Below the pieces are notes generated by a model. The model had not been told where the DNA came from and did no database searches. It worked only from the letters and a program-made list of their open reading frames with translations. DNA of 8,499 bases from Acidobacteriota bacterium (GTDB taxonomy: Bacteria; Acidobacteriota; UBA6911; RPQK01; DATIPO01): assembly GCA_028277865.1 (NCBI GenBank), contig JANQFM010000042.1, positions 1-8,499 of the forward strand. The letters are read 5' to 3'. Position numbers and translations under genes: made by a program. Of this stretch, positions 1 through 5,905 are shown in pieces. How positions within the stretch are numbered: position 1 is the stretch's first letter; each line of letters begins with the position of its first letter.

Positions 1-276
1 GATCAGAGCTGGCTGCGTTTCGATGCTGACGAACAGATGTCCCAACTGCTCAAGAGCATCACGCCTACCCTGGAATCGCAGGCCTCTGATCCCCGTCGGC
101 TGAAGATCGCCAGAGAGGAGGCACGCCGCAACATGGCCAAGTTTGTGCGCGATTGGCTGCTCAAAGAGGACCACTGGCGACAAGACCGCTTCCGGGCCGT
201 CATTGTGGCCTTCGCCGATGAGCAGGCAGAGGACGGCGCGGTGATCGGGACAGCGCTGACCTTGGAGCAGGAGTGA
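1..276 (+). CDS. C-terminal fragment of an unrecognised protein (5' end outside window)
   Basis: The frame is open from base 1, so the ATG at 37 is probably internal and this is the last 91 residues of a longer protein ending at TGA 274-276. The visible part is charged and mostly helical, with an Ala/Arg-rich segment (AREEARRNMAKFVRDWLL) followed by a short hydrophobic strand (FRAVIVAFADE) and an acidic tail. A helix followed by a V-x-V-x-F-like strand recalls the C-terminal end of DUF4230 proteins, but the match is loose and I do not assign a function. No membrane segment is visible. The stop codon is followed with no gap by an inverted repeat starting at 277. The next gene, the UbiB-like kinase, converges on this one. 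I am confident that the stretch is coding and not confident of its family. Confidence 0.6.
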   Translation, partial: DQSWLRFDADEQMSQLLKSITPTLESQASDPRRLKIAREEARRNMAKFVRDWLLKEDHWRQDRFRAVIVAFADEQAEDGAVIGTALTLEQE

Positions 277-400
277 GGGAAAACCGCAGAGGACGCAAGA
301 GATAAGACGCAGAGGGGCGCTGCGAAGAAGTTGCCAGATCCTCCGAAATCTTCTCTGTGCCCCTCGGCGTCCCCCTCCCTGCGCTCTCTGCGGTTTTCCC
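277..400. repeat. Imperfect inverted repeat of the CGCAGAG type between convergent genes
   Basis: The outer arms are perfect over 15 bp: GGGAAAACCGCAGAG at 277-291 and its reverse complement at 386-400. A second inner pair, GACGCAGAGGGGC at 306-318 against 359-371, matches at 12 of 13 positions. The element fills the gap between a + stop codon at 274-276 and a - stop codon at 413-415, so it may act as a bidirectional terminator or mRNA 3'-end hairpin. There is no run of T after the stem, so it is not a classical intrinsic terminator. Its central part differs from the two longer repeats at 2255 and 5764, but the CGCAGAG/CTCTG core is shared. Confidence 0.85.
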
Positions 401-412
401 GTTCTCTCCCTA

Positions 413-2233
413 TTATCTGAATGGTGCCCGGATTCCTTTCCACATCCAGCCGCCCAGCTTCTTGAATCCTCTCTTGATCAAGGTTGCCTGGACGTCGAAC
501 ACGTCGTCATTGGAGACCAGGCTGGGGTAGTTGCGCGAGTCCCAGTTGGGGAAGTAGATCATGTTCGCAAGCCGTTTGGGCATCTCTTTGAGCACCTGTC
601 CGCCCACATGGCGGGTGGCCCGTTCCGTCATTTTCAGGTCGGGATCCAGCTCCTTGAGGATCCCGATGATGGTGATTTGGGACTTGATGTAAAGCGCCAG
701 GTTGAAGTTGATACGATAGCCGGCCCGCGCTAGCCGGCTGATCAGGTCGCTCAGGACGTTGAAGGCTGGTTTGCCCCGGCTGGCTGATAGCGTTTCGGCC
801 ACCAGGGCATCAGTCTTGCGCTGCCCTTGGGCATTGAGAGGCTGCCCTTCCCCGATGAGGGCGCCCAGATTGCGCCGCAGACGCCCCCGGTCGCGCAGGT
901 AGACTCCCAGCAGCAACTGGATCAGCTGCACCCTCTGCTGCTTGTTGAGCACTCCGGCCAGACCCCAGTCGATCAGGGCGATGCGGTATGGATTGGCGGA
1001 GTCGCTGCTGGTGTAAAACACGTTTCCTGCATGGGGATCGCCGTGAAAAAGAGCCGGGTCGCGGGATGAAAACAGCACGTCCACGCTCAGGATGTCGGCC
1101 AATCGACGCGCCATCCGGCGGCGCGCCTGACGGTTGCCGGGAAAGGCATCGGTGATCTTGCCCCCCTCGATGAACTCCATAAAGGTGACGTTCTCGGTGG
1201 AGGCAGGATAGATCTCCGGAATCTTGACTTTGGGATCCTCCCGGTAGTACTCGGCGGCCCGAATGAGGTTTTGCTGCTCTTCAGTGACCAGGATCTCGCG
1301 CGAAAGAGCCTCGCGGACCTCCTGGAACATCTCGGCCAAAGGGATGTCCCCGATTTCGTAAAAGTCGGCATTCTCCTCAAAATACAGCGTCAGCCCGTTC
1401 ATGATCTCCAGGTCTTCGTTGAGGGCTGGGACCGCATAGGACTTGATCACTTTGCAGACCGCCTGGCGGGGGTCGTCCTCGCCGGGCAGAGTGAGGCGAC
1501 TGCGGATGACGGCTCCGATGGAGGCTTCGGCCAAGACCTCCTCAGCGAACTCGATTTGATAGCGCTCGATCCGTTCAGGGCCGACCTGCTGGCGGATGAA
1601 CTCAACCAATTCGTCGCGGGTGGTGGTCTGAATGCTGTTTTCCAGCGTCTGCAGAGACTGGCGCAGATCTTCGGGAACGGCCGGATAGCGGGCCAGGATC
1701 TGTCCGATCTTCTGCAAGCTGGGAGTGCGCGAGGCGAATTGCAGCAAGCGCTGGCCCCGTTCGGTGCCTGCAGGCAGGCGGGCCTGGGCGACCAGCCGTT
1801 CGATGATCCGCTCCTCAGAGAGGTTGTCCAAGAAGAAAAGCAGTGCATCGTGGACAATGGGCACCCATTCCTGGGCGTCTTCGGAGACCAGCGACAGCAC
1901 AGCGGAGCGGTGCAGCGCCAATTCCAGCAGCTGGGGCCGCCAGCGTTGCCAGTCGATCCGCTGCAGCAACTGACGCAGCCTGGGAGCGGTCAAACCATCG
2001 GAATCCCCGCTGCGCAGGGCAGCCATCAAAGCGCCAACCTCCTGCTGTGTCTCCGCGTCCAGGGTGGGGAGTACCGAAGCGGCCAGACGAAAAGTCTCCG
2101 CCTGCAGGTTGAAGTCTTCGTAATGCTCCTTGGGGGTCGGCAGCGGGATCTGCGCCAACGCGGAGTCCGGCAACACCAAAATGGCGACCAGAGGCAGCAA
2201 CCGGAACTGAGCAAGCATCAGGACACGGGCCAC
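413..2233 (-). CDS. ABC1/UbiB (AarF/ADCK) family atypical kinase with an apparent signal peptide
   Basis: This 606-residue protein has the UbiB/ABC1 hallmarks in order. KIGQ at 175-178 is the family's KxGQ motif. AEASIG at 235-240 sits where the alanine-rich loop replaces the P-loop. K261 in AVCKV is the likely ATP-binding lysine. E313 to N322 resembles the conserved E...EA.N segment, and FMEFIEGG follows at 351-358. HGDPHAGN at 397-404 is the catalytic loop and IDWG at 421-424 is the DFG equivalent. Known relatives support ubiquinone biosynthesis or lipid homeostasis, usually facing the cytoplasm or mitochondrial matrix. Unusually, residues 1-28 look like a Sec signal peptide (basic start, LLPLVAILVLP core, ALA-Q cleavage site), followed by about 145 residues before KxGQ. 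The start is GTG at 2233; ATG at 2218 (residue 6) is an alternative that keeps the signal. Neither has a clear Shine-Dalgarno. The substrate is unknown. Confidence 0.88.
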   Translation of the reverse strand: MARVLMLAQFRLLPLVAILVLPDSALAQIPLPTPKEHYEDFNLQAETFRLAASVLPTLDAETQQEVGALMAALRSGDSDGLTAPRLRQLLQRIDWQRWRPQLLELALHRSAVLSLVSEDAQEWVPIVHDALLFFLDNLSEERIIERLVAQARLPAGTERGQRLLQFASRTPSLQKIGQILARYPAVPEDLRQSLQTLENSIQTTTRDELVEFIRQQVGPERIERYQIEFAEEVLAEASIGAVIRSRLTLPGEDDPRQAVCKVIKSYAVPALNEDLEIMNGLTLYFEENADFYEIGDIPLAEMFQEVREALSREILVTEEQQNLIRAAEYYREDPKVKIPEIYPASTENVTFMEFIEGGKITDAFPGNRQARRRMARRLADILSVDVLFSSRDPALFHGDPHAGNVFYTSSDSANPYRIALIDWGLAGVLNKQQRVQLIQLLLGVYLRDRGRLRRNLGALIGEGQPLNAQGQRKTDALVAETLSASRGKPAFNVLSDLISRLARAGYRINFNLALYIKSQITIIGILKELDPDLKMTERATRHVGGQVLKEMPKRLANMIYFPNWDSRNYPSLVSNDDVFDVQATLIKRGFKKLGGWMWKGIRAPFR

Positions 2234-2239
2234 GGCGCT

Positions 2240-2245
2240 ATTCTA
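2240..2245 (-). promoter_or_regulatory. Candidate -10 element of a leaderless transcript for the UbiB-like kinase
   Basis: Read on the minus strand, TAGAAT (5 of 6 matches to TATAAT) lies exactly 6 bp before the GTG start, so transcription would begin at or next to the start codon. The -35 region would fall inside the start of the composite repeat and has no good match. The call rests on the spacing and on the lack of a Shine-Dalgarno; a single hexamer could occur by chance. Confidence 0.35.
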
Positions 2246-2254
2246 CAAGGGATT

Positions 2255-2383
2255 TCACGCAGAGGTGCAGAGACGCAGAGAGAGGCGGCGGTTGGATTCA
2301 GATCTCAAATCTTCTCTCTGTGCCTTTGTGTCTCTGTGGCTCCCCCATTTCCCACTGCGAACTGCGAACTGCGAACCGCGAAC
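2255..2383 (+). repeat. Composite dispersed repeat, copy A (octamer hairpin plus heptamer array)
   Basis: The left part holds CGCAGAG-type octamers from about 2258 to 2282. After a loop of roughly 40 bp comes an opposing CTCTGTGC/CTTTGTG octamer arm, then CTCCCCCATTTCCC, then four tandem 7-bp units (CTGCGAA three times, CCGCGAA once) at 2355-2382. In RNA the two octamer arms would pair with many G-U wobbles. The same order of parts, including much of the loop (GGAaTCAGATnTCA), recurs at 5764-5902 in the same orientation. The element lies in the divergent gap between the kinase and the glycosyltransferase. Its translations (QRRRE..., SLCAFVSLW..., RTANCEPRT) create a false N-terminal extension on the glycosyltransferase frame. 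Confidence 0.85.
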
Positions 2384-2393
2384 TATCTTCCCC

Positions 2394-2422
2394 TTGCATC
2401 AACCTCCTTGCGCCACTACCCT
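2394..2422 (+). promoter_or_regulatory. Weak candidate promoter for the glycosyltransferase gene
   Basis: TTGCAT at 2394-2399 and TACCCT at 2417-2422 are separated by 17 bp, and the second hexamer is 7 bp before the ATG at 2430. Each hexamer matches consensus only partly (3 to 4 of 6). The spacing would again give a nearly leaderless mRNA, in agreement with the missing Shine-Dalgarno. Confidence 0.2.
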
Positions 2423-2429
2423 CTCGCCG

Positions 2430-4016
2430 ATGACAGGTCGAGCAGCAACCTCGCGGGTCACTGCCTTTTTGCTACTGACGGCAGCGCTAGTGCTGTATTG
2501 CCTGACCGTCTGGTCGCTGGATCCGGCCACGACTTCCCAGGCGTCGCTGTCAGCCTGGCCGGATGCGGCGGAATATCTGGACGGTGCGCTGCACTTGGCC
2601 AACCAGGGCCGCTTTCGCATCCACGTGGCCGGACAGGAGTTGCCCTCGCGATACCCCTTCGGGATGAGCCTGCTGCTGGCCGGGCTGCTCAAGCTGGGAG
2701 TCGAGCCGTTGCAGGCGCCCTACCTGCTCAGCAAAGCTTCGGGATTGCTGCTGCTCCTTTCCGTCTTCGCTGGGATGGCCTATCGGGGGCATCTGCTGGC
2801 TGGAGGGCTGGCGGCTCTTCTGCTCAGCACCCGCACTTCATTCATCATCCTGAGCCGCTCGCCCATGAGCGAGATCGTGACCATATTGGCGGTCTTCTGG
2901 GCGCTGGTCGCCCTTTACCGATACGCCCAGGGAGGATCGCCCTGGATGGGATTGGCCGGAACCTGCCTGCTCAGCCTTACCACCAGCCTCAGGCTCTCTT
3001 CGATCCTTCTTTTCGGATTTGCTATGGCGGCTCTGCTGGCCAGGTCGAGGTGGGACATCAGGTCCATCCTGAGCCAAGGCTGGCGGCTGGGTGCAGCCGG
3101 GCTGGCCGGGCTGGCGCCGGTCATGATCCACCAGTGGACGGTTTTCGGCGCACCCTGGAAGACCGGCTACGGCTACTGGCTCAACCGGGGAGGCGATCCG
3201 GATGTCATGTTCGGCTGGCGCTACCTGGGACGCAACCTCTACTGGCTGTGGGAAGAGATGATTCAGGACGAGACCATGGGATCGGTGGCCAGCCTGCTCG
3301 GAGAAGGCTCCTTTTATGCACCCGCCTATGCCCTGTTCTGCCTATTGGCGGTGTCCGCGATTGTCAGGCGGCCCGCCGCCCGATGGTTTTGTGCGGCTGC
3401 CTTGGTCTCCACTGCTGCACTGCTCGTATACGTTTTCGGGACGGGACGACAGTTTTTCCCGCTGCTGCTGCTTTCCATCCCCTGGACGGCTTACGCCTGG
3501 ACCCGCTTCTGCCGTCGGGCTGCGCAGCAGCGGCACTGGATCCGCAGCGGCCTTGCGACAGTCTTCTTACTGGTTGTCTTAGTGGGATGGCCCGGCAGCC
3601 GCTCGGACAGCGACATGGGCGACATGTTCCGCTCCCTGCCCCTTCAGGCTCCCTCCTGGCCCTACCGCACCGCCGAACTGATCAATGCCCAGGGACCCCA
3701 GGCCAAGCTGCTGCTGACCGAGATGAATCCCGCCTATCTGCACGCCGTGACCTGCTGCCGGCACTGGGTGGCGCCCCTGCAAAACGAGCACGACTACCGC
3801 CACAACCCTCAAAACCTGGTTTTCGGGGACTCGGAACGCGATCAGCTGATCCAGGATGCTTTGCAGGAGGGCCGGCAGGTCTATGCAGCTACAGCCTACT
3901 ATCCCATCGAGCGGCTGGATGAGGTGTACATGGCACCGCCCGGCCTGCGCTGGAGTGTTCGATGGCACAACCGGGTCGGAGGAGGCCTGGCACAACTGAC
4001 CCGGGTTTCGCGCTAA
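2430..4016 (+). CDS. Polytopic GT-C / family 39-like membrane glycosyltransferase
   Basis: From the ATG at 2430 this is a 528-residue protein with about 11 to 12 hydrophobic segments between residues 10 and 388, then a soluble C-terminal domain of about 140 residues. TM1 (10-30) is followed by a loop with WPDAAEY (D45 is the candidate catalytic aspartate), ALHLANQGRF and RYPFGMSLL (74-82). This is the D...Y...A..L..G...P..YP.G layout seen in ArnT/PMT-like GT-C enzymes, which transfer sugars from polyprenyl-phosphate donors on the outer face of the membrane. The acceptor cannot be told. The frame stays open upstream to an ATG at 2265, but those 55 extra residues are translated repeat, so I reject that start. 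There is no Shine-Dalgarno before 2430. The last codons (Val-Ser-Arg-stop) lie inside the inverted repeat at 4006. The C-terminal domain has adjacent cysteines at 442-443. No sugar-pathway genes are adjacent. Confidence 0.75.
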   Translation: MTGRAATSRVTAFLLLTAALVLYCLTVWSLDPATTSQASLSAWPDAAEYLDGALHLANQGRFRIHVAGQELPSRYPFGMSLLLAGLLKLGVEPLQAPYLLSKASGLLLLLSVFAGMAYRGHLLAGGLAALLLSTRTSFIILSRSPMSEIVTILAVFWALVALYRYAQGGSPWMGLAGTCLLSLTTSLRLSSILLFGFAMAALLARSRWDIRSILSQGWRLGAAGLAGLAPVMIHQWTVFGAPWKTGYGYWLNRGGDPDVMFGWRYLGRNLYWLWEEMIQDETMGSVASLLGEGSFYAPAYALFCLLAVSAIVRRPAARWFCAAALVSTAALLVYVFGTGRQFFPLLLLSIPWTAYAWTRFCRRAAQQRHWIRSGLATVFLLVVLVGWPGSRSDSDMGDMFRSLPLQAPSWPYRTAELINAQGPQAKLLLTEMNPAYLHAVTCCRHWVAPLQNEHDYRHNPQNLVFGDSERDQLIQDALQEGRQVYAATAYYPIERLDEVYMAPPGLRWSVRWHNRVGGGLAQLTRVSR

Positions 4017-4070
4017 GACGCAAAGATATTGGATCGATGAGCTTTGCGCTCTTAGCGTCTTGGCGCGAAA
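4006..4070. repeat. Inverted repeat / hairpin between convergent genes
   Basis: The left arm at 4006-4025 (TTTCGCGCTAAGACGCAAAG) faces a right arm at 4042-4070. The reverse complement of the right arm is the same sequence with one C/T change and a 9-bp insertion (TAAGAGCGC) before AAAG, so one arm has gained or lost a repeat unit. The loop is 16 bp. The left arm contains the stop codon of the glycosyltransferase (TAA 4014-4016), and the right arm ends 3 bp before the stop of the - strand gene (4074-4076). It could fold in both transcripts and serve as a bidirectional terminator, but no T run follows. Confidence 0.85.
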
Positions 4071-4073
4071 TCC

Positions 4074-4841
4074 CTACTTCGAGACCGGTTCTGCAGAGGT
4101 AAAGACCGTATCGGGCAACTCTTGGAAGACCGCGATGTCATCCAAGGGCAGCGAACGCTCGCCATCCGGGGATTTGCGGCCCGACGCTAGCTGGATTCCG
4201 CCGTACTGTTTCCAGTCCGACCAGATCCAGTGGGTGGCCGGCCCTTCCGGATCCTGCCTTTGCAGGATGTAGGCCCATCGGTCCATCAGCCCGGTTTCAC
4301 GGTTGAGATAAGCCCAGTAACGGTCGCCAGGCGTCAGCCCCACACCCTCAAAAGAGAGGAGCAGCTTGTCATAGACCTGGCCGTCGATCTCCTCCTCGCC
4401 GTCATAGCTCAGGTTGACGCCGGGGTCGCGCAGCTTGTAAGGCATCAAGAGCCAATAGGTGTCGTTGATCCAGGCACTGTAGGCATTCTTTAGAAGCTGC
4501 TCCTTCTCTTCGCCTTCCAGCATCTCGCCGTTGCGGTAGGCGGTACCTTGCTTGGTGTTCAGGTTGGAGAGGACGAGGTAGGAATCGCCATCACGGGTCT
4601 TCCCTTCAAAGCGGTGACGCCCCGTGTACTTGTCCCAGTGGTGGGTTCTCCGCTCTGCAAAGGTGAAGCGGATGTAACGCGTCTTTTCCCAGTTTTCACG
4701 GCCTCCCAGAGCTTCGTCGAGGCGGTCGACCAGTTGGTCCACACTGGACTGGTAAGGTGTCGCCGCCGCCATCCCCAGAAGTAAAAGAATGGCAATCGGC
4801 AGTCCGAGGGTTTTGGAGAGGTTGCGTTCAAAGTCGGTCAT
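4074..4841 (-). CDS. Secreted LolA-like protein, DUF6503-like
   Basis: The protein has 255 residues. A signal peptide is clear: MTDFERNLSK, then GLPIAILLLLGMAAA, with cleavage likely near residue 27. There is no lipobox cysteine. The mature part begins with a short helix (VDQLVDRLDEALGGRENW) followed by strand-rich sequence with conserved-looking aromatic motifs: HHWDKYTGRHRFE at 67-79, INDTYWLLMPYKLRDPGV at 125-142, RYWAYLNRETGLMDRW at 174-189 and WSDWKQYGG at 207-215. This pattern (ALGG..W, then amphipathic strands, then D...G) fits the half-barrel LolA/LppX-like fold and especially proteins annotated as DUF6503. Such folds often bind lipid, but no ligand can be inferred here. The gene converges with the glycosyltransferase across a hairpin and diverges from the SDR gene. 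The start is ATG 4839-4841; no strong Shine-Dalgarno precedes it. Family call is moderate, secretion call is good. Confidence 0.72.
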   Translation of the reverse strand: MTDFERNLSKTLGLPIAILLLLGMAAATPYQSSVDQLVDRLDEALGGRENWEKTRYIRFTFAERRTHHWDKYTGRHRFEGKTRDGDSYLVLSNLNTKQGTAYRNGEMLEGEEKEQLLKNAYSAWINDTYWLLMPYKLRDPGVNLSYDGEEEIDGQVYDKLLLSFEGVGLTPGDRYWAYLNRETGLMDRWAYILQRQDPEGPATHWIWSDWKQYGGIQLASGRKSPDGERSLPLDDIAVFQELPDTVFTSAEPVSK

Positions 4842-4850
4842 GATGCGGAG

Positions 4851-4856
4851 TTTATA
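4851..4856 (-). promoter_or_regulatory. Candidate -10 element for the secreted LolA-like gene
   Basis: On the minus strand TATAAA stands 9 bp before the ATG, in an otherwise GC-rich gap. No convincing -35 was found 16 to 18 bp upstream. If used, the 5' leader would be only a few bases. Confidence 0.25.
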
Positions 4857-4908
4857 CTAGGTTTCTCGCCAAGGCGCCAGCGGGAGGGGCCGTGTTTTGG
4901 CCGCAGCA

Positions 4909-4938
4909 TTGGCAAAGGCGGCATCGATACACCACAAT
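4909..4938 (+). promoter_or_regulatory. Candidate sigma-70-type promoter for the SDR gene
   Basis: TTGGCA (5 of 6 to TTGACA) at 4909-4914 and CACAAT (4 of 6 to TATAAT) at 4933-4938 are 18 bp apart. A start near 4945 would give a leader of about 30 bases that contains the Shine-Dalgarno at 4964, which fits. Confidence 0.35.
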
Positions 4939-4963
4939 GAGTCATTCAAGTTACGTCCCCATC

Positions 4964-4970
4964 AGGAGGA
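4964..4970 (+). promoter_or_regulatory. Shine-Dalgarno of the SDR gene (decides the start)
   Basis: AGGAGGA lies 7 bp before the ATG at 4978. It selects this start over the in-frame ATG at 4897, whose extra 27 residues would precede the normal beginning of the SDR fold. Confidence 0.85.
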
Positions 4971-4977
4971 ACTCGAT

Positions 4978-5694
4978 ATGGAAGTGAAAGGCAAGCGAGC
5001 CATCGTGACAGGCGGCACCAAGGGAATCGGACTGGCCATTGCTGAGAGCCTGCTCAAGAAAGGCGCCCATGTGGTGATCAGTGCCCGAACCGCTTCACAG
5101 GTGGACGAAACGGTACAACGGCTGAGCCGGATCGACGGTGGACAGGTGACCGGCAAGGCCTGTGATGTGGGCGACAGCAACCAGGTGCGTGACCTGATTC
5201 AATACTGCGTCAACCAACTCGGTGGGCTGGAAATCCTGATCAACAATGCCGGTATCGGCCTCTTCAAGCGCGCCTCGGAGATCAGCCCCCAGCAGTGGGA
5301 CAGGCTCATCAGCACCAACCTGAACGGAGTCTTTTACGCCTCTCATTTTGCCATCCCCGTGATGAAGAAGGGCGGTCAGGGATTCATCATCAACATCAGC
5401 AGCCTGGCAGGTAAAAACGCTTTCCCGGGAGGGACGGCCTACAACGCCTCCAAATTCGCCCTCACCGGCTTTAGCGAGGCCTTGATGCAAGAGGTGCGCC
5501 ACGACGGCATCCGAGTGGCTTACGTAATGCCCGGCAGCGTGGACACCTGGTTTTCCGGCAATCCACCCGCCGGCAGCTCCTGGAAATTGAGCGCTCAGGA
5601 CGTGGCCGACGTAGTCCTCGACACCCTCGAACGCCACCCGCGCTGCCTGACCAGCCGCATCGAAATGCGCCCCTCCCAGCCGCCCCAGAAGTAG
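4978..5694 (+). CDS. Classical short-chain dehydrogenase/reductase (SDR), probably NADP(H)-dependent
   Basis: This 238-residue protein is the usual length for a classical SDR and has every core motif. TGGTKGIG at 11-18 is the nucleotide-binding glycine motif, CDVGD is at 62-66, NNAG at 89-92 and the structural Asn is N114. The catalytic residues are S142, Y155 and K159 (YNASK), and PGSVDT at 185-190 follows. Basic residues K15 and R37 (ISART) at the cofactor site favour NADP(H) over NAD(H). It is a soluble cytosolic oxidoreductase acting on an alcohol or carbonyl group. The substrate cannot be read from sequence; the short C-terminal region after PG, which shapes the pocket, carries no recognisable signature. 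It is monocistronic by context: divergent from the LolA-like gene and convergent with mltD. FabG-like 3-ketoacyl-ACP reductase is a common default name, but nothing nearby supports fatty-acid synthesis. Confidence 0.92.
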   Translation: MEVKGKRAIVTGGTKGIGLAIAESLLKKGAHVVISARTASQVDETVQRLSRIDGGQVTGKACDVGDSNQVRDLIQYCVNQLGGLEILINNAGIGLFKRASEISPQQWDRLISTNLNGVFYASHFAIPVMKKGGQGFIINISSLAGKNAFPGGTAYNASKFALTGFSEALMQEVRHDGIRVAYVMPGSVDTWFSGNPPAGSSWKLSAQDVADVVLDTLERHPRCLTSRIEMRPSQPPQK

Positions 5695-5696
5695 GA

Positions 5697-5715
5697 GTCA
5701 GTTGTCAGTTGTCAG
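5697..5715 (+). repeat. Tandem 7-bp repeat (GTCAGTT)
   Basis: Two full units of GTCAGTT at 5697-5703 and 5704-5710 are followed by a partial unit GTCAG. The array starts 2 bp after the SDR stop codon. Confidence 0.8.
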
Positions 5716-5734
5716 CAGGAAGGTGCTTTCTGCA

Positions 5735-5762
5735 GACCTTGGACCTTGGACCTTGGACCTTG
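5735..5762 (+). repeat. Tandem 7-bp repeat (GACCTTG, four perfect units)
   Basis: Four identical GACCTTG units run from 5735 to 5762. The array directly abuts the composite repeat copy B. Confidence 0.9.
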
Positions 5763-5763
5763 G

Positions 5764-5902
5764 TCACGCAGAGGCGCAGAGGCGCAGAGGCGCAGAGACG
5801 CAGAGGGAGACGCCGGATGGAATCAGATATCATCTCTGTGCCTTTGTGCCTCTGTGGCTCCCCCATTTCCCCACTGCGAACTGCGAACTGCGAACCGCGA
5901 AC
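5764..5902 (+). repeat. Composite dispersed repeat, copy B
   Basis: The left arm has five tandem octamers at 5768-5807 (GCAGAGGC three times, then GCAGAGAC and GCAGAGGG). A loop with GGAATCAGATATCAT follows. The right arm at 5834-5857 has three opposing octamers (CTCTGTGC, CTTTGTGC, CTCTGTGG). After CTCCCCCATTTCCCC come four 7-bp units (CTGCGAA three times, CCGCGAA once) at 5874-5901. It is homologous along its length to copy A at 2255-2383, with about one octamer more in the left arm. It lies between the convergent SDR and mltD genes and ends 3 bp before the mltD stop codon. Confidence 0.9.
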
Positions 5903-5905
5903 CAA

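Noticed and set aside
277..400. Classical intrinsic terminator
   Set aside because: The stem is long and interrupted and no U-rich tract follows on either strand, so only a general hairpin role is proposed.
3..443. Open frame on - across the first convergent gap
   Set aside because: It runs through the inverted repeat at 277-400 and antisense to the partial gene. Composition (RERENRRERREG) is repeat-derived.
1271..3922. An 883-codon open frame on + that spans the kinase and the glycosyltransferase
   Set aside because: Its first part is antisense to the kinase, its middle is translated repeat, and its last part is the wrong frame of the glycosyltransferase. It has no recognisable domain; high GC explains its length.
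5095..5637. 180-codon frame antisense to the SDR gene
   Set aside because: The + strand carries all SDR motifs and a strong Shine-Dalgarno; the antisense frame has no recognisable features.
5764..5902. CRISPR array
   Set aside because: The repeated units are 7-8 bp and contiguous, with no spacers of regular length and no cas genes.
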